NCBI GenBank assembly: GCA_030146385.1
Contig: JASLBX010000058.1
Coordinates: 1 to 8,486, forward strand
Reading direction: 5' to 3'
DNA length: 8,486 nucleotides
Source: Jiangellaceae bacterium
GTDB lineage: Bacteria; Actinomycetota; Actinomycetes; Jiangellales; Jiangellaceae
Shown here: piece after piece, positions 1 through 5,123 of the stretch
How the letters are laid out: the number at the start of each line of letters is the position of its first letter
Position numbering within the stretch: position 1 is the stretch's first letter
The notes under the pieces: generated by a model
Told to the model about the DNA's origin: nothing
Seen by the model: the letters and a program-made list of their open reading frames with translations, nothing else
The model's database searches: none
Made by a program: the position numbers and the translations under genes

Positions 1-994
1 CCCGCACCTCGCCGATCCGGGCGCGCAGCTCCGGGTCGTCGTAGTAGCTGTCCGGGGTGTCGAGGAAGTCCACGCCCTCGGCGCGCATCGCGTCGACCGT
101 GCGCAGGATGTCGTTGGTCGCAAGTGCGATGTGCTGGCAGCCTGGGCTCCCGTAGAACTCCAGATACTCGTCGATCTGCGACTTCTTCCTGGCCAGCGCC
201 GGCTCATTGAGCGGGAACTTCACCCGATGGTTGCCGTTGGCCACCACCTTGGACATCAGCGCCGAGTACTCGGTCGCGATGTCGTCGCCGACGAACTCCG
301 CCATGTTCACGAAGTTCATGACCTTGTTGTAGAACGCGACCCACTCGTCCATCCGGCCGAGCTCGACGTTGCCGACGCAGTGGTCGACGGCCTGGAACAA
401 CCGCTTCGGAGCGCCGTCCCGCTTGACGAACGTGGATGACTTCGCGACATAGCCCGGCAGGTACGGGCCGTGGTACTTCGACCGGTCCACCAGCGTGTGC
501 CGGGTCTCGCCGTACGTTGCGAGCGCGGCCATCCGGACCGTCCCGTGCTCGTCCGAGACGTCGTGCGGCTCGTCGATGATGGTTGCGCCCACCTTCCGGG
601 CATGCGCGACGCACTTGTCCACGTCCGGCACCTCGAGGGCCAGGTCCACGACACCGTCGCCGTGCTTGCGGTGGTGATCGAGCAGTGGGCTGTTCGGGTG
701 GACGCCGCCCTTGAGCACGAACCGGGCCGAGCCGCTCTTGAGGACGAACGCCTTGTGGTCGCGGTTGCCGGTCTCCGGCCCGGAGTATGCGACCAGGTCC
801 ATGCCGAACGCGGACTGGTAGAAGTGCGCGGCCTGGGTCGCGTTCCCGACAACGAACACAACCGCGTCCATTGCCGTGACCGGGAACGGATCCTTGCTCT
901 CGTCATACTCGACGAGCCCAACCAGCTGCTTGAGCTGCTCGAAGTCGAGATCGGCTTCCAGCTCGTCCGGTGTGAGGGTCGCATCAGTGGTCAT
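1..994 (-). CDS. hppD: 4-hydroxyphenylpyruvate dioxygenase, 3' end cut by window
   Basis: This enzyme converts 4-hydroxyphenylpyruvate and O2 to homogentisate and CO2 in tyrosine degradation; it is a cytoplasmic non-heme Fe(II) enzyme of the vicinal oxygen chelate fold. Seen: 331 codons from ATG 994 to the left edge. Family signatures include MDAVVFVVGNA near residue 42, AFGMDLVAYSGPE, DEHGTV, HTLVDRSKYHGPYLPGY, DHCVGNVELGRMDEW, FVGDDIATEYSALMSK and FLDTPDSYYDD. Two iron ligands are visible, His205 and His288. They are 83 residues apart, as in the Streptomyces avermitilis enzyme (His187, His270). The third ligand, a Glu expected near residue 367, and about 65-70 C-terminal residues lie outside the window. 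The N-terminus carries about 18 more residues than the Streptomyces protein (ELEADLDFEQLKQLVG), as in other actinobacteria. No Shine-Dalgarno site is evident before the ATG. The gene is divergent from an Lrp-type regulator 105 bp away, its likely controller. Confidence 0.96.
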   Translation of the reverse strand, partial: MTTDATLTPDELEADLDFEQLKQLVGLVEYDESKDPFPVTAMDAVVFVVGNATQAAHFYQSAFGMDLVAYSGPETGNRDHKAFVLKSGSARFVLKGGVHPNSPLLDHHRKHGDGVVDLALEVPDVDKCVAHARKVGATIIDEPHDVSDEHGTVRMAALATYGETRHTLVDRSKYHGPYLPGYVAKSSTFVKRDGAPKRLFQAVDHCVGNVELGRMDEWVAFYNKVMNFVNMAEFVGDDIATEYSALMSKVVANGNHRVKFPLNEPALARKKSQIDEYLEFYGSPGCQHIALATNDILRTVDAMRAEGVDFLDTPDSYYDDPELRARIGEVR

Positions 995-1099
995 GGCCGC
1001 ACTGTGCAACGACCCAGGACGTTGAGCAACACTTCGCTGTAGGGCTAAGCATGGTGTACGTTCTGAGTAGCGATCCAGTGATATGATTGGACAGTTTGT
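995..1099. promoter_or_regulatory. divergent promoter/operator region, hppD and lrp
   Basis: This 105-bp gap separates hppD (minus) from the Lrp regulator (plus) and must hold both promoters. Seen: a direct repeat TGTGCAAC (1003-1010) / TGAGCAAC (1023-1030) with 20-bp spacing, and an overlapping inverted repeat CAACG-N8-CGTTG (1007-1024). GTTG-AG-CAAC (1021-1030) forms a further small inverted repeat. For the plus strand, TATGAT at 1082-1087 is a good -10; a poor -35 (TTCTGA, 1061-1066) lies 15 bp upstream. I see no convincing -10 for hppD on the minus strand. Lrp proteins commonly bind such repeats and autoregulate; that this one does so is inference. Confidence 0.5.
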
Positions 1100-1567
1100 A
1101 TGGTCGACGACCTCGACGCTCGGATCCTGCGGCTGTTCACCGCCGAGCCTCGGGTAGGAGTGCTGGAAGCATCCCGCCGGCTCGGCGTCGCTCGGGGCAC
1201 AGTGCAGGCCCGCCTGGACCGCATGACGGCCGCGGGCGTCATCCGTACCTTCGCTCCCAACATCGACCCGACCGCGCTGGGCTTCCGGGTGACCGCATTC
1301 GCGACACTGGAGATCCGCCAAGGTGCACGCGACCGGGTCGCAGCCCATCTGGCGCGCATCCCAGAGGTGCTCGAGGTCCACACCATCACCGGGCCCGGTG
1401 ACCTGCTCTGCCGGATCGTCTCGCGCGACAACGACGACCTGCAGCGGGTGATTGATGACCTCGTCGGTGATGTCGACATTGTCCGGACCTCGACCTTGAT
1501 CGCCTTGTCGACGGTCGTCGGTCCGCGGATCCTTCCCCTCGTCGACGCCGCAGCCGGAAATTCGTGA
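1100..1567 (+). CDS. Lrp/AsnC family transcriptional regulator
   Basis: A 155-residue DNA-binding regulator, the usual size for the Lrp/AsnC family. Residues 2-50 form the N-terminal helix-turn-helix (LDARILRLF, then ASRRLGVARGTVQARLDRM, then AAGVI). From about 64 to 143 there is a RAM-type ligand-binding and oligomerisation domain, with the typical ITGPGDLLCRIVSRDNDD turn and RTSTLIALSTVV strand. Lrp proteins generally assemble as dimers to octamers and respond to amino acids. Its divergent position next to hppD suggests that it senses tyrosine, an aromatic amino acid or a catabolite and controls hppD; this is inferred from context. ATG 1100 is the only reasonable start: upstream in-frame codons give no alternative. 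The only ribosome-site candidate is a weak TGGA at 1088-1091, and the -10 at 1082-1087 would leave a leader of only about 6 nt. Confidence 0.93.
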   Translation: MVDDLDARILRLFTAEPRVGVLEASRRLGVARGTVQARLDRMTAAGVIRTFAPNIDPTALGFRVTAFATLEIRQGARDRVAAHLARIPEVLEVHTITGPGDLLCRIVSRDNDDLQRVIDDLVGDVDIVRTSTLIALSTVVGPRILPLVDAAAGNS

Positions 1568-1595
1568 CCACCCCGATTACATGATCCGGGGGTGG
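1568..1595 (+). terminator. hairpin after the Lrp gene, possible terminator or attenuator
   Basis: Immediately after the TGA of the Lrp gene, CCACCCC (1568-1574) pairs perfectly with GGGGTGG (1589-1595). Inside, GAT (1575-1577) can pair with ATC (1584-1586), leaving a 6-nt loop and a 2-nt bulge. No U-run follows, so a classical intrinsic terminator is not certain. The right arm covers the GTG at 1592 and the GG of the GGAG at 1594-1597, so the stem could also limit translation of the next gene. Confidence 0.45.
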
Positions 1596-1615
1596 AGACG
1601 GTTGAATGTACGCCG

Positions 1616-2218
1616 ATGTCCAGCGACGGCACCTACTCCAGCAGGGGCTCGCGGCGAGCCGACCGCGACGCTCCCGCGGCCAAGCGTGCCTCGGCCGGCG
1701 CGGCAGCCGCCATCTTGATCATCACGGCGCTTCTCGGCTTCGGTGGCGGTGCACTGCTCGGCAACGCCGGCGGCGACGACCCGCAGGCACCCGTTGCTGA
1801 AACCCCCGACGGGACGTCCGGCACGGACCAACCCGACGAGTCTCCCGGCCCTGATGACGAGGAGACACCCGCAGCCGGAGACGGGACGATCGTCGTGCAA
1901 TCGGCGTACGACGGTGGACAGGCAACCGCGGCGAATGGCGGTGACTGCGGCAACTGTGACCTCATCGATCTGGCCGTCGAGGCCCCGTCACTTGCCGGCG
2001 AGACGCTCTGGCTCGAGCGGAGCCTGGACGGCGGCGCCACATGGGAGCAGTTCGGAACGTCGCCGAGGTCGGTCACGCTCGACAGCAACGGCGGCGGGAG
2101 CGACCAGATCTTCTCGGGCCGCGATGGCGAGAACCAGTTCCGGTACGTGTTGCGCGATGGCGACGAAGTCGTCCAAGCGTCGAACGTGGTCGTCGTAGAG
2201 CTGGTCCCCCAGGGCTAG
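1616..2218 (+). CDS. membrane-anchored extracytoplasmic protein of unknown function
   Basis: I do not recognise this protein. Counted from ATG 1616 it has 200 residues. An N-terminal Arg/Lys-rich cytoplasmic piece (1-26) is followed by one hydrophobic segment (about 27-49, AAAAILIITALLGFGGGALL). Then comes an acidic, Pro/Gly-rich linker (51-90) and a predicted beta-rich domain (91-200). The lack of a lipobox cysteine and the positive N-terminus suggest a single-pass protein with its C-terminus outside. The domain has a CGNC pair (Cys111, Cys114) and SLDGGATW at 136-143, which resembles the Asp-box (SxDxGxTW) of sialidase-type beta repeats; only one copy is present. The start is uncertain: GTG 1592 in the same frame adds eight residues, and neither start has a well-spaced ribosome site (GGAG at 1594-1597 is 18 nt before the ATG). 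It follows the Lrp gene on the same strand, separated by a hairpin, so co-transcription is doubtful. Confidence 0.75.
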   Translation: MSSDGTYSSRGSRRADRDAPAAKRASAGAAAAILIITALLGFGGGALLGNAGGDDPQAPVAETPDGTSGTDQPDESPGPDDEETPAAGDGTIVVQSAYDGGQATAANGGDCGNCDLIDLAVEAPSLAGETLWLERSLDGGATWEQFGTSPRSVTLDSNGGGSDQIFSGRDGENQFRYVLRDGDEVVQASNVVVVELVPQG

Positions 2219-2234
2219 GCCGATTTTGCAACCG

Positions 2235-2250
2235 CTGGCCAAGGGGCCAG
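2235..2250. terminator. bidirectional hairpin between convergent genes
   Basis: CTGGCC (2235-2240), loop AAGG, GGCCAG (2245-2250) is a perfect 6-bp stem in the 32-bp gap between two convergent genes. It ends directly against the stop codon of the IclR gene (2251-2253, minus strand) and lies 16 nt after the stop of the anchored protein. No real U-tract follows on either strand. Placement and symmetry suggest a shared terminator; strength cannot be judged. Confidence 0.5.
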
Positions 2251-2883
2251 TTAGCCGATGCGGCGAGCTACGTCCACTGCGGCTGCGACAACGCGCGACC
2301 CGATGCGGACCGCATCGAATTCACCGAGTGCAACGACCCCGACGCTGGCTTCCACCCCGTTGACACCCTGCACGGGTGCGGCCACTCCGTGCGCGCCCGC
2401 CTGCAGTTCACCCTCGGTGGCGACGAACGACGACTCTCTGGTCCGGCCCGCCAGGATCGCCCGGCCCGCCGCGCCCCGATCCAGGGCATGCCGCGAGCCC
2501 ACCCGGTACGCCACGTGGTACGCCGTCCAGCTCGGTTCGACGACCGCAACGGCGAGCGCTTCGCCGCCGTCGGCGACGGTCAGGTGGGCTGTCGCGCCGA
2601 CGTCCTCGGCCAGTTCGCGCAGCACGGGTAGCGCGGCCCGGCGCAACAGCGGATGGACCGCGCTGGCCAGCGCGAGCACGCCGAAGCCGAGAAAGAGCCG
2701 TCCGTCCGGCCCGCGGCGCAGCAGGCCGTGCACCTCGAGCGTGGCGGCCAGCCGGTAGACCACCGTCCGATTCACGCCGAGTGCGCTTGCGGCCTCGGTG
2801 ACGGTCAGCCCACCACCGGCCTCGGCCAGCAGGGAGAGCAGGCGCAGGCCACGGTCGAGAGTCTGCGAGATCTCCGCGGCCAT
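2251..2883 (-). CDS. IclR-family transcriptional regulator, compact form
   Basis: A 210-residue regulator. Residues 5-52 are the winged helix-turn-helix typical of IclR proteins (SQTLDRGLRLLSLLAE, LTVTEAASALGVNRTVVYRLAATLEVHGLLRR), and the wing ends at GRLFLGFGVL (61-70). The effector domain begins near 80, with RVGSRHALDRGAAGRAILA (127-145) matching the family's pocket segment, and ends with GVAAPVQGVNGVEASVGVVAL (166-186). Family members are usually about 250 residues. Here the helical stretch that normally separates GRAILA from the GYAxxxxEL..G segment is almost absent: only about six residues lie between Ala145 and SFVATEGELQAG (152-163). Start ATG 2883 has no Shine-Dalgarno site but lies 6 nt after TAGCCT, so it may be leaderless. 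The gene is divergent from dhaKLM with a 134-bp shared region and is therefore the probable regulator of that operon and of itself (inference). Confidence 0.9.
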   Translation of the reverse strand: MAAEISQTLDRGLRLLSLLAEAGGGLTVTEAASALGVNRTVVYRLAATLEVHGLLRRGPDGRLFLGFGVLALASAVHPLLRRAALPVLRELAEDVGATAHLTVADGGEALAVAVVEPSWTAYHVAYRVGSRHALDRGAAGRAILAGRTRESSFVATEGELQAGAHGVAAPVQGVNGVEASVGVVALGEFDAVRIGSRVVAAAVDVARRIG

Positions 2884-2889
2884 GCTCTG

Positions 2890-2895
2890 AGGCTA
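2890..2895 (-). promoter_or_regulatory. -10 element of the IclR gene (leaderless type)
   Basis: Read on the minus strand, TAGCCT fits the actinobacterial TANNNT -10 consensus. Six nucleotides (CAGAGC) separate it from ATG 2883, which would place transcription initiation on the A of the start codon. No good -35 is seen at 17-18 bp. The site lies within the palindrome GGCTAGCC (2891-2898), a possible operator position. Confidence 0.5.
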
Positions 2896-2920
2896 GCCGT
2901 CCTTGGTCGTGAGCGCCCGA

Positions 2921-2951
2921 GTGAACCCGGCTAGGCAGCTTGGTGAACCGG
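2921..2951. repeat. direct repeat GTGAACC(C)GG, operator candidate
   Basis: GTGAACCCGG (2921-2930) and GTGAACCGG (2943-2951) start 22 bp apart, about two helical turns, in the gap between iclR and dhaK. Relative to the predicted starts they lie about -38 to -68 for iclR and -67 to -97 for dhaK. That would suit autorepression of iclR and activation or upstream control of dhaK. A second GGCTAG (2929-2934) echoes the palindrome at 2891-2898. Binding by the IclR protein is inference. Confidence 0.4.
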
Positions 2952-2982
2952 CCCGATCAATGACCGTATCGCGGAGTTTCCC

Positions 2983-3011
2983 TTGACGCCGGGGGGCTCG
3001 AATCCTAGGTT
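2983..3011 (+). promoter_or_regulatory. promoter of dhaKLM, predicted leaderless
   Basis: TTGACG (2983-2988), a 17-bp spacer, and TAGGTT (3006-3011) match the housekeeping-sigma pattern TTGAC-N17-TANNNT of actinobacteria. The -10 is followed by exactly 6 nt and then ATG 3018, so the start site should fall on or within a base of the initiation codon. There is no proper Shine-Dalgarno site before dhaK (only AGG 8 nt away, inside the -10). Confidence 0.7.
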
Positions 3012-3017
3012 CGCCAC

Positions 3018-4010
3018 ATGAAGAAGCTGATCAATGCCCCTCAAGATGTCGTCGCCGATGCGCTGCTGGGCATGGCCGCGGCGCACCCCGACCTGGTCGT
3101 CGATCATGAGAGCCGGGTCATCTCACGTGCCGGAGGGCCGATGTCGGGCAAGGTCGGCTTGGTGTCCGGCGGTGGCTCGGGGCACGAGCCCCTCCATGGT
3201 GGCTTCGTCGGGTACGGAATGCTCGACGCCGCCGCGCCGGGCGAAATCTTCACGTCCCCGGTTCCGGACCAGATCCTCAGTGCGACGACTGCGGCCAACG
3301 GCGGCGCCGGCGTCCTGCACCTGGTCAAGAACTACACCGGCGACGTGCTCAACTTCCGGATGGCGGCCGAGCTCGCCGAGGACGAGGACATCGAAGTCGC
3401 CACAGTCGTGATCAACGACGACGTGGCTGTCGAGGACTCCACCTACACCGCCGGCCGCAGAGGTGTCGGAGCGACCGTGTTCGCCGAGAAGCTCGCCGGA
3501 GCCGCCGCGGAGAGCGGCGCTGACTTGGCCGGCGTCGCCGGGGTGGCAGCAGAGGTGAACGACCGGACCCGCTCGTTCGGTGTCGCGCTCACCCCCTGCA
3601 TCGTCCCCACGGCTGGGCAGCCGGGCTTCGAGCTCGGCGAGGACGAGGTCGAGCTCGGCATCGGCATTCACGGCGAGCCGGGACGCACCCGCGGCAAGCT
3701 GGCGCCCGCCCGTGAGCTCGTTTCCGGGGCGCTCGACGCAATCCATGCCGACATGTCGCTGTCCGGCCAGGTTGTGGTCATGCTCAACGGAATGGGCGCC
3801 ACCCCGCTGGTGGAGCTGTACGTCGCGTACGCCGAAGTCGCGTCGTGGCTGAAGGGCCACGGTGTGACGGTGGCCAGGAACCTGGTCGGCAACTACATCA
3901 CCAGCCTGGACATGACCGGTTTCTCCGTCACTGTGGGCATGTTCACCGACGAGCTCCTCCAACTGTGGGACGCTCCTGTGCAGACCCCCGCACTTCGGTG
4001 GGGACGCTGA
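3018..4010 (+). CDS. dhaK: dihydroxyacetone kinase subunit DhaK
   Basis: DhaK binds dihydroxyacetone covalently and presents it for phosphorylation to dihydroxyacetone phosphate. Seen: 330 residues, a normal length, with GLVSGGGSGHEPLHGGFVGYGMLDAA near the N-terminus. The active-site residues fall at the same numbers as in the E. coli protein: His56 (GGGSGHEP), Asp109 (NYTGDVLNF) and His218 (GIHGEPG), the last being the residue that forms the hemiaminal with substrate. The NGMGATPLVELY and GNYITSLDMTGFSVT segments of the C-terminal half are also typical. It is the first gene of dhaK-dhaL-dhaM, 24 bp before dhaL, and is transcribed from the TTGACG/TAGGTT promoter. The divergent IclR gene is its likely regulator. 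No glycerol dehydrogenase or glycerol facilitator gene lies next to it, so the source of dihydroxyacetone is not shown by the window. Confidence 0.97.
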   Translation: MKKLINAPQDVVADALLGMAAAHPDLVVDHESRVISRAGGPMSGKVGLVSGGGSGHEPLHGGFVGYGMLDAAAPGEIFTSPVPDQILSATTAANGGAGVLHLVKNYTGDVLNFRMAAELAEDEDIEVATVVINDDVAVEDSTYTAGRRGVGATVFAEKLAGAAAESGADLAGVAGVAAEVNDRTRSFGVALTPCIVPTAGQPGFELGEDEVELGIGIHGEPGRTRGKLAPARELVSGALDAIHADMSLSGQVVVMLNGMGATPLVELYVAYAEVASWLKGHGVTVARNLVGNYITSLDMTGFSVTVGMFTDELLQLWDAPVQTPALRWGR

Positions 4011-4025
4011 CCCGTAGTTCTGATC

Positions 4026-4030
4026 GGGAG
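4026..4030 (+). promoter_or_regulatory. ribosome binding site of dhaL
   Basis: GGGAG lies 4 nt before ATG 4035 and supports that start. It contrasts with the absent site in front of dhaK, the first gene of the operon. Confidence 0.6.
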
Positions 4031-4034
4031 ACGG

Positions 4035-4658
4035 ATGAACGTCGAGCTGTGCCGCGCCTGGATGGTGCGGTTCGCCGAGCTGATCGACGCCGAGGCCGAC
4101 CGGCTGACGTCGCTTGATTTCGCCATCGGTGACGGTGACCACGGCGTCAACATGCGCCGAGGCATGCAAGCAGCGGTCGCCGCACTGGACGAGTCCCCGC
4201 CGGACTCGCCCGGCAAGGTGCTCATCGCCACCGGCCGCGCCCTCGTCGCGAAGACCGGCGGCGCAGCCGGTCCCCTGTACGGCACGGGCTTCCGGCGGGC
4301 AGGAAAAACGCTCGCCGACACCGAGTTCGCGTCTGCGGCCGAAGTGGGCGCGGCGCTGGTGGCCATGCTCGGCGGAATCCACGAGCTGGGCCAGGCGGCC
4401 GAGGGCGACAAGACCATGGTGGACGCGCTGGCGCCCGCGGTGGCGGCCTTCGAGGGGGCGGCCGGTGACGGGCTCGGGCCGGCGGCCGAGGCGGCTGCCA
4501 GCGCCGCAGCCGAGGGCGCGGCCGCGACCGTGCCGCTGCAGGCGCGCAAGGGCAGGGCCAGCTACCTCGGTGAGCGCAGCGTCGGGCACGAAGACCCTGG
4601 CGCGGCGTCGACCGCCCTCCTGCTTCGCGCTCTCGCCGATGTCACGGCGGAGACATGA
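4035..4658 (+). CDS. dhaL: dihydroxyacetone kinase ADP-binding subunit DhaL
   Basis: DhaL holds ADP/ATP permanently as a cofactor and moves phosphate from DhaM to the dihydroxyacetone bound on DhaK. Seen: 207 residues, matching the family (about 210). The Mg-binding aspartates are Asp28, Asp33 and Asp35 in LDFAIGDGDHGVNMRRG, two positions earlier than the E. coli Asp30/35/37. The nucleotide-contact segment ALVAKTGGAAGPLYGTGFRRAG follows near residue 70, and the C-terminus carries KGRASYLGERSVGHEDPGAAS, the usual signature before the last helix. The region about 140-170 is strongly Ala/Gly-rich (EGAAGDGLGPAAEAAASAAAEGAA). It overlaps dhaM by 4 nt (ATGA at 4655-4658), which implies translational coupling and stoichiometric production. 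Confidence 0.96.
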   Translation: MNVELCRAWMVRFAELIDAEADRLTSLDFAIGDGDHGVNMRRGMQAAVAALDESPPDSPGKVLIATGRALVAKTGGAAGPLYGTGFRRAGKTLADTEFASAAEVGAALVAMLGGIHELGQAAEGDKTMVDALAPAVAAFEGAAGDGLGPAAEAAASAAAEGAAATVPLQARKGRASYLGERSVGHEDPGAASTALLLRALADVTAET

Positions 4659-5047
4659 CCGTAGGAATCGTCCTGGTTTCCCACAGCGCGAACCTCGCCG
4701 CAGCTGCGGCCGAACTGGCTCGCGAGCTGGCCGGGCCGTCGACGGCAGTGCTGGCGGCCGGGGGCACTGACGACGGACGCTTCGGCACCAGCATTGAGAA
4801 GGTCGAGACCGCCGTGTCCGGCGCCGACTCGGGAGACGGGGTCGCCATCTTGATGGATGTCGGCAGCGCCGTGCTGACGTCGAAGGCCCTGCTCGCGGAC
4901 CTGGACGACGATGACCTCGACGTCCGGCTCGTGGACGCCCCGTTGGTCGAGGGCGCCATCGCGGCGGCCGTCACCGCGTCGACGGGACAGAACCTGGACG
5001 CCGTTGTGGCCGCCGCCGAACAGGCTCGGGGCATGCGGAAGCTCTGA
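4655..5047 (+). CDS. dhaM: PTS-dependent dihydroxyacetone kinase phosphotransferase subunit DhaM, single EIIA domain
   Basis: DhaM accepts phosphate from phospho-HPr and passes it to the ADP on DhaL. Seen: 130 residues forming one EIIA-mannose-type domain: VGIVLVSHSANLA at the N-terminus with the phosphorylatable His10, then AAGGTDDGRFGTS (residues 35-47) and DVGSAVLTSKALL, both typical of the family. The HPr and EI-like domains that E. coli DhaM carries C-terminally are missing. This is the short form known from Lactococcus, so the protein depends on separate EI and HPr proteins encoded elsewhere. Its start overlaps the dhaL stop (ATGA); GGAG at 4649-4652 is very close to the ATG, so re-initiation after dhaL is likely. 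It is the last gene of the operon and converges with the helicase gene 76 bp away. Confidence 0.95.
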   Translation: MTVGIVLVSHSANLAAAAAELARELAGPSTAVLAAGGTDDGRFGTSIEKVETAVSGADSGDGVAILMDVGSAVLTSKALLADLDDDDLDVRLVDAPLVEGAIAAAVTASTGQNLDAVVAAAEQARGMRKL

Positions 5048-5093
5048 GCCGGTTCTTGGAGCGGCGTGATCAGCGGAAGATCCATCCCACACA

Positions 5094-5107
5094 CCCGGAT
5101 ACCCGGG
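5094..5107. terminator. weak hairpin between dhaM and helicase
   Basis: CCCGG (5094-5098), ATAC, CCGGG (5103-5107) forms a 5-bp stem in the 76-bp gap between the convergent dhaM and helicase genes. It is the only clear inverted repeat there and has no U-tract, so a terminator role is tentative. Confidence 0.25.
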
Positions 5108-5123
5108 ATGAACGGTTCTTCGA

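Noticed and set aside
316..1042. Alternative frames on both strands within hppD
   Set aside because: hppD aligns continuously by eye with the known family from residue 1 to the window edge, with iron ligands at the expected spacing.
1045..1632. 195-codon minus-strand frame opposite the Lrp gene
   Set aside because: Ser/Arg-rich translation with no motifs; the Lrp gene on the other strand is a full-length family match.
1606..1800. 64-codon frame from ATG 1606 with GGAG at a better spacing
   Set aside because: It is out of frame with the longer gene that has a clear membrane segment and linker; its translation is Arg-rich and featureless.
2041..2631. 196-codon plus-strand frame spanning the end of the anchored protein and the IclR gene
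   Set aside because: It runs antisense to the IclR effector domain and out of frame with the anchored protein, and has no recognisable domain.
3123..4589. 488-codon minus-strand open frame opposite dhaK and dhaL
   Set aside because: It is antisense to genes whose catalytic residues are all in place; low-complexity composition and no motifs.
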